A stretch of 64,000 nt of DNA. Origin: Caldicellulosiruptor kronotskyensis 2002. Its GTDB lineage: Bacteria > Bacillota > Thermoanaerobacteria > Caldicellulosiruptorales > Caldicellulosiruptoraceae. Made by a program: the position numbers and the translations under genes. The notes under the pieces are model-generated. The model saw only the letters and a list, made by a program, of their open reading frames with translations. It was not told where the DNA came from and did no database searches. Below, piece after piece: positions 33,927 through 40,565 of this stretch (position 1 is its first letter; each line of letters begins with the position of its first letter). The DNA is taken from NCBI RefSeq assembly GCF_000166775.1, contig NC_014720.1:893501-957500 (forward strand), read 5' to 3'.

Positions 33927-35744
33927 TTACAAGCTGTTATCATTGTTGTCTATTTCTTCAAACAAGTAAATCCCGCCCCAAAATCTCATTGTGATGTTTT
34001 CTCCTATGCTGCCATATCTGTTTTTGACACAATTGAATTTGATTGTATAACCATTGCCTTTGTAGTCATCGTGAATAGGTTTGTCGTCATCTCTTTTCAT
34101 TAGGAAAGCGGCTGCTGTTCCATATTCAATTGACCCAGATTCTTTGAAAGCTTTTATATCATCGTCGTCATAGCTTTCCCTATTCAAGCTGCTGATAGCG
34201 ACAACTGGGATTAAAAACTTGTTTTTAATCTCAAACAACTCTTGCATTATCAGGTCAACTCTTTGCTTATCGCTTTGATATGGTTTTGCTGGTTGCAAAA
34301 GCTGTAAGTAATCAACAAACAGGATAGGCTTTTGCAAGCGGTCAAGGACATAATAGACCTCATCAAGTCTTTGTCCTTCTAAAATGTGAAGCTTGAAAGC
34401 ATAACGCATGATGTAGTCTTGCATAACAGACATGAACTCTTGCATTTCCTCTTGAGTTGCTGTCCTTGTTCTAAGTTTTCGATAAAAATCAAATCCAGCT
34501 ACTTTAACATTAACTTTTTTGAGTCCATATTCACGACAGAAAATCCTTGTCAAAATCTCTTCTTTGGGCATTTCAGCCGATAGGAAGACGCATTCATAAC
34601 CTTGTTGTAAGAAGTTGTCTATAAGCTGCAACAAGAATGTTGTTTTACCGACGCTGGGCTTTGCACCAAAGACATACAGGTTTCCTGCTACAAAACCACC
34701 ATTTAACACATCGTCTAATTGCTTAAATCCTGTGGAAATAGCTTTGAATTTATCAGACTTGAGAAAATCAACATACTGGGCAGCAAAATTAATGAGTGCA
34801 TAGGGATAAAAAGCCGCTTTAAGCTGCCATTTTAAAAACTTTATACACTCGTCTTGAGAGTTTTGCAAAAACTCGTTGATGTCTTTGTAAGGTGCACCTT
34901 CCCATCTGCAAATAGCCACTTCATACTGGTTTTTCATCTTATCAAAAAGTTGTTTTGCTGCTTTGCTGCCTGCCTCGTCGTTGTCAAACAGGATGTAAAA
35001 TTTCTTGCTTTTGGGTTTGATTAGGTTAAGCACTTGCAAAAACTCTTTTTGATTTTCACAACCATTCAAAGCTATTGCTGGTTGCCCAATTGCTGCCTCA
35101 ATGGTCAATGCGTCAAATATACCTTCAGCAATGAAGACGTTCCTTTGCTGGTCATCTTTCAGCAAGTCAACATTGAATGGTATTGCATTGCTGCCTTTAG
35201 GAAATTCATAGCGTGGCTTGTTATCATCAAGGTTGCGACGCACATAGCTTATTATCTGCCCGTCTTGAAAGATGGGTAAGACAATTGCATTGTTTTCCAC
35301 ATCAAAGCCCATCTTGTATTTGTCAATTAGAGAAGTGGGAATCCCCCTATCAGCAAAGTAACTTGTCAAACTTGCGTATTGATGGCATGTCTCGACATAT
35401 GCTATAATCTGGTCAATAGAAAGCTTTTCTTCTTGCGTGTTTTCTTCTGTTTGCTTGCTGCCAGTAGACAAGCCTATTTCCTCAGCCAACATCTTGACTG
35501 CCTCCTTAAAGTCAACGTTGTAATATTTCATTGCAAATGTGATGACATCCCCGCCTACACCACAGCCAAAGCAATGAAAAAACTGTTCGCTGGGCTTGAT
35601 ATAAAACGATGGGTTTTTATCAGGATGGAAAGGACACAAAGCTTTGTAGCTGCTACCTTCTTTCTCTAACTGCAAATATCTGCCAATGTAATCAATAATG
35701 TCGATTTTGCTTTTAATTTCTTTGACAATCTCTTGCATTTGCAT
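33927..35744 (-). CDS. Primase-helicase fusion (CHC2 zinc finger, TOPRIM, RecA-like helicase)
   Basis: 605 residues from ATG 35744; AGGAGGTG lies 7 bases ahead, so the longer frame to 35849 is rejected. The N-terminus is a DnaG-type CHC2 zinc finger: YKALCPFHPDKNPSFYIKPS, FFHCFGCGVGGDVITF. TOPRIM follows (FIAEGIFDALTIEAAIGQPA; FYILFDNDEAGSKAAKQLF). Then comes a DnaB/T7 gp4-type ATPase: Walker A GAKPSVGKTT, FLSAEMPKEEI, Walker B ILFVDYLQLL and VVAISSLNRE. It both unwinds DNA and primes synthesis at a fork. Downstream of it is rep; the pair forms the replication module of the element. Confidence 0.92.
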   Translation of the reverse strand: MQMQEIVKEIKSKIDIIDYIGRYLQLEKEGSSYKALCPFHPDKNPSFYIKPSEQFFHCFGCGVGGDVITFAMKYYNVDFKEAVKMLAEEIGLSTGSKQTEENTQEEKLSIDQIIAYVETCHQYASLTSYFADRGIPTSLIDKYKMGFDVENNAIVLPIFQDGQIISYVRRNLDDNKPRYEFPKGSNAIPFNVDLLKDDQQRNVFIAEGIFDALTIEAAIGQPAIALNGCENQKEFLQVLNLIKPKSKKFYILFDNDEAGSKAAKQLFDKMKNQYEVAICRWEGAPYKDINEFLQNSQDECIKFLKWQLKAAFYPYALINFAAQYVDFLKSDKFKAISTGFKQLDDVLNGGFVAGNLYVFGAKPSVGKTTFLLQLIDNFLQQGYECVFLSAEMPKEEILTRIFCREYGLKKVNVKVAGFDFYRKLRTRTATQEEMQEFMSVMQDYIMRYAFKLHILEGQRLDEVYYVLDRLQKPILFVDYLQLLQPAKPYQSDKQRVDLIMQELFEIKNKFLIPVVAISSLNRESYDDDDIKAFKESGSIEYGTAAAFLMKRDDDKPIHDDYKGNGYTIKFNCVKNRYGSIGENITMRFWGGIYLFEEIDNNDNSL

Positions 35745-35832
35745 TCCAAAACACCTCCTAATTGGTTTTGTTCGATGTCTTTCTAATCCATAAAGCCGCC
35801 CTACCGATGACCGAATAGGGCAGCGAAGGATT

Positions 35833-36159
35833 TTAAGAAGCCTTTTCAACCTTTGTAAAGTATTTCAGCGGCAAATAATACTGTTCGGTGGAATTGCCAA
35901 ATGTTCGCAAGATAGCTTTTTCGATAAACTTGTCAAAGTCAATTTCATACATGTTACCCGTGTTAATTTCTTCAATCTGTATCAGCTTGCAACCTCTTTC
36001 CTTGAGTTCTTCAACAACGCACTTTTCGATTCCATACGCATTTAGGACAAGTAACTTGCTGTGAGTAGAGACCGCTTTGTAAAAGATTTTTGTTTTTGAA
36101 TTGAAGTGTCCTGCAGTAACTTCACGTCCTAAACATTTGTTGTAAACCTTGAAGACCAT
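35833..36159 (-). CDS. Small uncharacterised protein of the integrated element
   Basis: 108 residues from ATG 36159, with AAAGGAGG 7 bases ahead. Contains FKVYNKCLGREVTAGHFNSK, a central AYGIEKCVVEELKERGCKLI helix and a strand pair around EEINTGNMYEIDFDKFIEKA. No membrane segment and no recognised family. Its position between the XRE regulator and the primase is where satellites often keep an excisionase or early regulator, but nothing in the sequence proves this. Confidence 0.55.
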   Translation of the reverse strand: MVFKVYNKCLGREVTAGHFNSKTKIFYKAVSTHSKLLVLNAYGIEKCVVEELKERGCKLIQIEEINTGNMYEIDFDKFIEKAILRTFGNSTEQYYLPLKYFTKVEKAS

Positions 36160-36268
36160 AAGGACGCCTCCTTTCATGTTTGAAAACTTATTGCAGTTTC
36201 AGAAAGCATTTGACATTTGGTTGTGTTACAATCAAAATCAAAAGGGGATTAATTACTTGTTCATTTAG

Positions 36269-36290
36269 GTGGCTTCAAGCCACTTTTTTT
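36269..36290 (+). terminator. Hairpin with T run, plus strand
   Basis: GTGGC-TTCAA-GCCAC (36269-36283) followed by TTTTTTT, reading on plus and touching the XRE stop codon. No plus-strand gene feeds it, so it may end a small or antisense transcript or protect the operon from read-through. Confidence 0.5.
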
Positions 36291-36511
36291 TATGCGGTTT
36301 TGCTATCCACCTCTTTTAAGCTACCGTCTGGGTTTGCGATTTCCTCTATAGGCACACCGAAATATGTCGCTAAAGCCTGCAACAATTTCGGATATGGCTT
36401 CCTCCAGCCCCTTTCAATCTGACTAAGTAGGTTAGGATTAACTCCAATCGCAAACCCTAATTTGGTTTGTGTAAGCCCTCTTTGACGTCTTAAAAATTCA
36501 AGTTTTGTCAT
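36290..36511 (-). CDS. XRE-family helix-turn-helix regulator
   Basis: 73 residues from ATG 36511 with a GGAGGGGGAG site. The whole protein is one XRE/Cro domain: LEFLRRQRGLTQTKLGFAIG, VNPNLLSQIERGWRKPYPKL and LQALATYFGVPIEEI. It is divergent from the zinc-finger gene at 36614 and probably governs the lysogeny-like switch of the element. The 102-bp divergent region holds a repeated TTCAGGTAAA (36579-36588, 36591-36600). Confidence 0.88.
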   Translation of the reverse strand: MTKLEFLRRQRGLTQTKLGFAIGVNPNLLSQIERGWRKPYPKLLQALATYFGVPIEEIANPDGSLKEVDSKTA

Positions 36512-36613
36512 CTTACTCCCCCTCCTTTTTTGTTTTCTGCCTTTAATGTTACTAAAAGTACTTGCTAAAAAGAATTGCTTCAGGTAAAATTTCAGGTAAA
36601 GGGGGATAGAAAA

Positions 36614-37534
36614 ATGGGATGGGATAAATGGGACTTGGCAAATTTCACGGATGAAAATTCTCATCTAAAAGCCTACATACAAAAGACCTCAGGTATTTGG
36701 GTACCCCCTATTGTAAGGTTGGGGAAATGGCCAAATATCGAAAATAAGCTTTTAGATTGTGTTCTTTTCCCTATACCAGAAGAATGGCAAAAATCATTGC
36801 CTGTTAAAAATGACCCTTTTATTCTGGCTTCCGAAAATGGGGAAAATTTATTAGCTGACATAGGTTGGCAAGCAAAAAAGGATGTTGAAGGTGTGTTAGA
36901 TGATTTTGTAAAGTTAGCAGATTCAAACGACGATGAAATATTAGAATTTACCTCCAAATGGGGACCATTGTGGCTATGTGTTAAGCATAGAGAATGCATT
37001 TGGGCACCTTTGCCATCGTCAATAAAAGTTGGATACGATGGACATATAGACTATTGCTTATGGTTCCCTGCTGAACCGCTTTCGTTTTATCGTTTCTATG
37101 CAAAGAAAGTGAAAGCTATATTAGACGCTGCCGCTTTGCTTGTTGAAGGGAAGCCTGTCCCTCCATCTCTTTGGAAAGCTATAGGTTGGTGTGAAAATGA
37201 AAGTGAATGGGATATCTCAATACAGCGTTTCTTTTTAATCTCCACAGTTAATGGCTGGTTAGAAGCGACAGGTACAACTCTGTGGTTAGAATGGGGAAAT
37301 GAAAACTATCCTACTCTCCATATTGATACTGGCTGGGGATGTTTTTCAAGGGTTTGGGTTGAACTTGCCCAATGCTTAAGCAGTGCTAAACAGCTATGTG
37401 TTTGTGATTTATGCCATCAGCCATATATACGTAAAGACCGAAAACCGCAGAAAGGAAGGAAAAATTATTGTCCGACGTGTAGAAGTAAAAACGCAAAACA
37501 AAGGGTTTATGCCCAAAAACGTTCGGTAAAATAA
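36614..37534 (+). CDS. Uncharacterised protein with C-terminal zinc finger
   Basis: 306 residues from ATG 36614, with AAAGGGGGA 8 bases ahead; a longer frame to 36575 overlaps the repeated TTCAGGTAAA elements. The body is rich in tryptophan (MGWDKWDLANF, FTSKWGPLWLCVKHRECIWA). The last 50 residues form a CxxC...CxxC finger, CDLCHQPYIRKDRKPQKGRK then YCPTCRSKNAKQRVYAQKR, like DNA-binding fingers of phage and plasmid proteins. It is the only plus-strand gene of the element and is divergent from XRE, so it may be the repressor-antagonist or a cargo gene. Function unknown. Confidence 0.6.
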   Translation: MGWDKWDLANFTDENSHLKAYIQKTSGIWVPPIVRLGKWPNIENKLLDCVLFPIPEEWQKSLPVKNDPFILASENGENLLADIGWQAKKDVEGVLDDFVKLADSNDDEILEFTSKWGPLWLCVKHRECIWAPLPSSIKVGYDGHIDYCLWFPAEPLSFYRFYAKKVKAILDAAALLVEGKPVPPSLWKAIGWCENESEWDISIQRFFLISTVNGWLEATGTTLWLEWGNENYPTLHIDTGWGCFSRVWVELAQCLSSAKQLCVCDLCHQPYIRKDRKPQKGRKNYCPTCRSKNAKQRVYAQKRSVK

Positions 37535-37579
37535 ATGTTAACCCCATCACATGACCTAAATTCAATTCCCACAAAACAA

Positions 37580-37610
37580 AAGCCTTGCCATAACTGTTAG
37601 GACAAGGCTT
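37580..37610. terminator. Convergent terminator between zinc-finger gene and integrase
   Basis: AAGCCTTG (37580-37587) and CAAGGCTT (37603-37610) form an 8-bp stem. The minus-strand side is followed by TTTTGTTTTGTG, and the stem overlaps the integrase stop. Confidence 0.7.
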
Positions 37611-38541
37611 ATCTTGTCAACTTGTTCTTGACTCTCTTTGTTTGCTGCAATAACATGTTCAATGGGGAAGCTGTGTTGTTTATCTCTCGCAGGTCGTTTT
37701 GTGTGAAGTGGACATACCGCTTGGTCATCTCCAAAGTGGTGTGTCCTAACGTCTTTTGCAAGCTTAACTCATAACCGCCGTTTTTGAGATACAACAATGC
37801 GAAAGTATGTCGCAAATCATAAGGTCTTATTTTGACTCCCAACTTTTTGCTGTACATTTCCATTCTGTCATTCCAGATGTCACGTGTGAGTGGTCTGCCT
37901 GTTACTGTACAAAAAACAGGTACTTTCTCATCCCATTCAGGATGTCTTACTGCTATCAGTTTCTTTACTGCGTTTGCGGTAACTGGTAGGATAGGCAACA
38001 CCCTTGACACTCTTGTTTTTGCTGCGTCGCTGGGAATAAAAACTTGTAACGTCTTAAAGTCAAAATGTTCAATTAAGAGAGAGAAGGCTTCCTTTGGTCT
38101 TATCCCTGTGTCTAACGTTAACAAAATCAAAGCATAATCACGCAAACCGCAAAATGTATTCTTATCTGGCAACTTCAAAAGCTTCTCTAAAATTTCTGTA
38201 TCAATGTTGACAATTCGCCCCTCAGCTTTCTTCTTAGGAAGCCCTTCCAAAGGATTGGATTTAAGTATGTTCTCCTCAACACACCATTTAAAAAAGGCTT
38301 TAAGGTAAGTCAATCTCAAATTGTATGTTGCTGGTTTGATAGGCTGGGAAAGATACTCATACAAACACTTTTTAAGTTGTTGTTCGTCATGAAAACAGTT
38401 AGGGTAAAGGTCAAAAAAGTGTGTTACATGGTATTCATAATCTCTAAGCGTTAATTCACTTCTCCCTTCAGCACGCTTGTAAAACAGGAATTGCTGTAAG
38501 GCTTCCCGCCAATCCATTTTAATAACGCTTCTTTTGGGCAT
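37609..38541 (-). CDS. Tyrosine integrase of the element
   Basis: 310 residues from ATG 38541 with GAGAGGTGG ahead; the longer frame to 38634 has no such site. The N-terminal SAM-like core-binding domain (MDWREALQQFLFYKRAEGRS ... LTYLKAFFKWCVEENI) is followed by the catalytic domain with TGIRPKEA (Arg), RPYDLRHTFALLY (His-x-x-Arg) and LGHTTLEMTKRYVH (His, then nucleophilic Tyr). It starts 170 bp inside attR and is transcribed away from the tRNA, the normal place for an integrase that uses the tRNA 3' end. Confidence 0.93.
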   Translation of the reverse strand: MPKRSVIKMDWREALQQFLFYKRAEGRSELTLRDYEYHVTHFFDLYPNCFHDEQQLKKCLYEYLSQPIKPATYNLRLTYLKAFFKWCVEENILKSNPLEGLPKKKAEGRIVNIDTEILEKLLKLPDKNTFCGLRDYALILLTLDTGIRPKEAFSLLIEHFDFKTLQVFIPSDAAKTRVSRVLPILPVTANAVKKLIAVRHPEWDEKVPVFCTVTGRPLTRDIWNDRMEMYSKKLGVKIRPYDLRHTFALLYLKNGGYELSLQKTLGHTTLEMTKRYVHFTQNDLREINNTASPLNMLLQQTKRVKNKLTR

Positions 38542-38710
38542 AATAAAACCACCTCTCGCATTTTTATTGCGATTGGTGGTCATGACTTGCCGTTTGGTAG
38601 TCCTGTGGCAATGTGCAAATCCTGTGGTATACATTCACCAAAGGACTTGGTGCTTTTTAATCCCAATTTCCAACTTTTACTACCACCTTCAATCCTTGAT
38701 ACATCCCACT

Positions 38711-38758
38711 TGGCACGCCCGGGGGGAGTCGAACCCCCGACCACAGGATTCGAAGTCC
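38711..38758 (-). repeat. attR: 48-bp copy within tRNA-Arg
   Basis: Identical to 28627-28674. Just inside the element, AATCCTGTGGT (38618-38628) repeats, in inverse orientation, the core ACCACAGGATT within att, and ACCAAAGGACTT (38638-38649) repeats the motif near attL; both may be recombinase sites. Confidence 0.92.
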
Positions 38759-38786
38759 TACGCTCTATCCTCTGAGCTACGGGCGC
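38711..38786 (-). tRNA. tRNA-Arg(TCG)
   Basis: 76 nt on the minus strand, 5' end at 38786. The acceptor stem GCGCCCG pairs with CGGGCGT (one G-U). The D arm is GTAGCTCAGAGGATAGAGC. The anticodon loop CTTCGAA gives anticodon TCG (reads CGA). The T arm is CGGGGGTTCGACTCCCC with encoded GCCA at the 3' end. The last 48 nt equal attL, so the element restored an intact gene on integration. Confidence 0.95.
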
Positions 38787-38809
38787 ATGTGTTTTATAAC
38801 ACAATTTAA

Positions 38810-38838
38810 ATTATAAAATCAAATCAATGAATTTGCAA
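38810..38838 (-). promoter_or_regulatory. Promoter of tRNA-Arg
   Basis: On the minus strand TTGCAA (38838-38833) and TATAAT (38815-38810) with a 17-bp spacer, 24 bp ahead of the tRNA 5' end. It lies outside the element, so the tRNA keeps its own promoter. Confidence 0.75.
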
Positions 38839-38896
38839 CCTTTTTAAATATCTTAAAATATTGATATTAATCTTAATTTGCAAAACACCAAAATCA

Positions 38897-38925
38897 TTCA
38901 ATCCAAAGAAAAGTTGTAGTATAAT
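38897..38925 (+). promoter_or_regulatory. Probable promoter of the esterase/GH42 locus
   Basis: TTCAAT (38897-38902), 17 bp, TATAAT (38920-38925). A palindrome GTTAATTAAC lies just downstream (38941-38950) and could be an operator. Confidence 0.5.
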
Positions 38926-38987
38926 AAGAACAAGTTCAACGTTAATTAACAAGGCATAAAAAAATGATATTCTTGAGGGGATAATGG

Positions 38988-40112
38988 ATGTTAGAAATTT
39001 TTGAGAAATACTTTGGAAAGCATAACAGCTTGTCTGAAAACACCAAGTGGGGAGAAGAAGTTTCAAATCAGAAAACTTTTGATGAGCAAAGAGAAATTGT
39101 AGATAAATTGGTGTCGCTTCTTTACCTGAATTTAAGCCTAATATTCAGGGAAGATAAAAAATTTGAGAGTGACCATGGTGAATTTAAAGAAGAGATTATA
39201 GCTGGAAATTTAAATGGTATTCACTCAGAAGCTGTGTTTTTAAAACCAAGGAATTTGAATCCACCTTATCCTGTGGTGGTTATTTTGCATGACCATGGTG
39301 GATTTTATTATTATGGTAAAGAAAGAATATACAGGCAAGACAATACCAAGACTTTTGTCAATGAATACCAGAAAAAATTTTATTCATCATTGCCGTGGGC
39401 GTTAGAGTTTGTAAAAAACGGATTTGCTGTATTTTCTCCCGATGCATTTTATTTTGGAAAAAGAAGGCTTCCTGCTGAGTTAATTAGTCTTTTAACAGAT
39501 GACAACTCAATAGATGATCTTTTGAATTATGAAAAAGGTTCTTATGAGTACATCCGGATTTTCAATAAAATATCCTCACAGCTTGAACCTATGATGTTTA
39601 AGAATATCAATCTATATGGTACAAACTGGCCAAGTATTTTGTTAAACGAAGACTTGGCATGGTTTAACTATCTCTTGCAAAGAGAGGATGTAGACAAAAA
39701 CAGAATTGCTTGCATGGGATTTTCCTTAGGGGGTTTTAGGACACTTTTTTTAAGTAGCCTCAGAAATGAAATAAAATGTAGCATCATCATTGCATTCATG
39801 TCAGAGTTTAGAAGAATGCTTGGCAAAACTGGGAGACATACTTTTATGGTTCATATTCCTAGTTTTACAAGGGTTCTTGACCTGCCTGATGTTGCAGCTT
39901 TGATTGCTCCAAGAAAACTCTTTATTATGCAGTGTGAGTATGATAGTCTCTTTCCAAAAGATGCAATGCAGTCTTCTGTAGAAAGAATAAAAAGTTACTT
40001 TATGAATTTTGATTGTGGTAACCAATTTGAATACAAATTTTATCCAAATGGGCATGAATTTAATTTAAATATGCAAAAAGATGCTTTGGAGTTTATGTCA
40101 AGGAATTTATAA
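38988..40112 (+). CDS. Alpha/beta-hydrolase, acetyl-esterase-like
   Basis: 374 residues from ATG 38988, with GAGGGG 7 bases ahead. No signal peptide, so intracellular. The core reads PPYPVVVILHDHGGFYYYGKE (oxyanion region), MGFSLGGFRTLFLSS (nucleophile elbow GFSLGG), CEYDSLFPKDA (acid) and YPNGHEFNLN (histidine). This resembles the dienelactone-hydrolase/acetyl-xylan-esterase type (the DUF1100/abhydrolase group). Neighbourhood with a GH42 galactosidase suggests it deacetylates imported hemicellulose oligosaccharides. The substrate is inferred from context only. Confidence 0.75.
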   Translation: MLEIFEKYFGKHNSLSENTKWGEEVSNQKTFDEQREIVDKLVSLLYLNLSLIFREDKKFESDHGEFKEEIIAGNLNGIHSEAVFLKPRNLNPPYPVVVILHDHGGFYYYGKERIYRQDNTKTFVNEYQKKFYSSLPWALEFVKNGFAVFSPDAFYFGKRRLPAELISLLTDDNSIDDLLNYEKGSYEYIRIFNKISSQLEPMMFKNINLYGTNWPSILLNEDLAWFNYLLQREDVDKNRIACMGFSLGGFRTLFLSSLRNEIKCSIIIAFMSEFRRMLGKTGRHTFMVHIPSFTRVLDLPDVAALIAPRKLFIMQCEYDSLFPKDAMQSSVERIKSYFMNFDCGNQFEYKFYPNGHEFNLNMQKDALEFMSRNL

Positions 40113-40140
40113 AATCTTCAAATGAGAGGAGGTAATTAAT

Positions 40141-40512
40141 ATGAAACACCTTGGCAAAAAGGTTTGGGTGATACCGGATGGTTACATTCCATCAGAAGGT
40201 TCAATGTCAATTCCTGGCCACGAATGTTTGTGCATTGTAAACACAGGGGATAGTGACGCAAAAGTAAAGATTACTGTGTTTTTTGAAGACAGAGAGCCAA
40301 TTGAAAGTGACTATTTTGTTGTGAAAGCCCGAAGAACAATTCATGCATGGTTAAATAAGCCAGAACTGATAGGAGGTCTAATTATACCAAAAGAAGTTCC
40401 ATATTCTATTGTTGTTGAAAGTGACAAAGAGATTGTTGTTCAAATGTCACGGCTTGACACAAGACTTGGCAATATGGCGCTTTTGAGCGTTATTGGATTT
40501 CCGGTTGAATAA
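40141..40512 (+). CDS. Sensory rhodopsin transducer-like (ASRT family) protein
   Basis: 123 residues, ATG with GAGAGGAGGT upstream. The whole protein matches the small beta-sandwich family named after the Anabaena sensory rhodopsin transducer: GKKVWVIPDGYIPSEGS, SHECLCIVNTGDSDAKVKIT-like strands, TIHAWLNKPELIGG and PYSIVVESDKEIVVQMSRLD. No rhodopsin gene is near, and most bacteria with this gene lack one. It lies between a carbohydrate esterase and a GH42 gene, so a sugar-linked regulatory or binding role is likely here. Confidence 0.8.
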   Translation: MKHLGKKVWVIPDGYIPSEGSMSIPGHECLCIVNTGDSDAKVKITVFFEDREPIESDYFVVKARRTIHAWLNKPELIGGLIIPKEVPYSIVVESDKEIVVQMSRLDTRLGNMALLSVIGFPVE

Positions 40513-40565
40513 ATCCTAAAATAACCAATCTGTAAATTTTGGATTTCAAAAAGGAGGCTTTTATA

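Larger units (their letters stand above)
28627..38758. mobile_element. Integrated 10.1-kb element in tRNA-Arg (satellite- or plasmid-like)
   Basis: Bounded by perfect 48-bp repeats, 28627-28674 and 38711-38758; the right copy is part of an intact tRNA-Arg. Gene order from the integrase end is int, a divergent zinc-finger gene, an XRE regulator, a small ORF, primase-helicase, rep with an iteron origin, a zinc-ribbon protein, a TerS-like protein and a sigma-like protein, then 1.4 kb of repeat-rich non-coding DNA. No structural phage genes, large terminase or relaxase are visible. This is the core layout of phage-inducible chromosomal islands; an integrative plasmid is the alternative. The excised circle would be about 10.08 kb. 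Confidence 0.85.

Noticed and set aside
28627-38758. Calling the element a complete prophage
   Set aside because: No capsid, portal, tail, large terminase or lysis genes are visible in 10 kb.
38534-38809. ORFs on both strands across the tRNA-Arg gene
   Set aside because: They are readings of the tRNA and its flanks; the ribosome binding site evidence places the integrase start at 38541.
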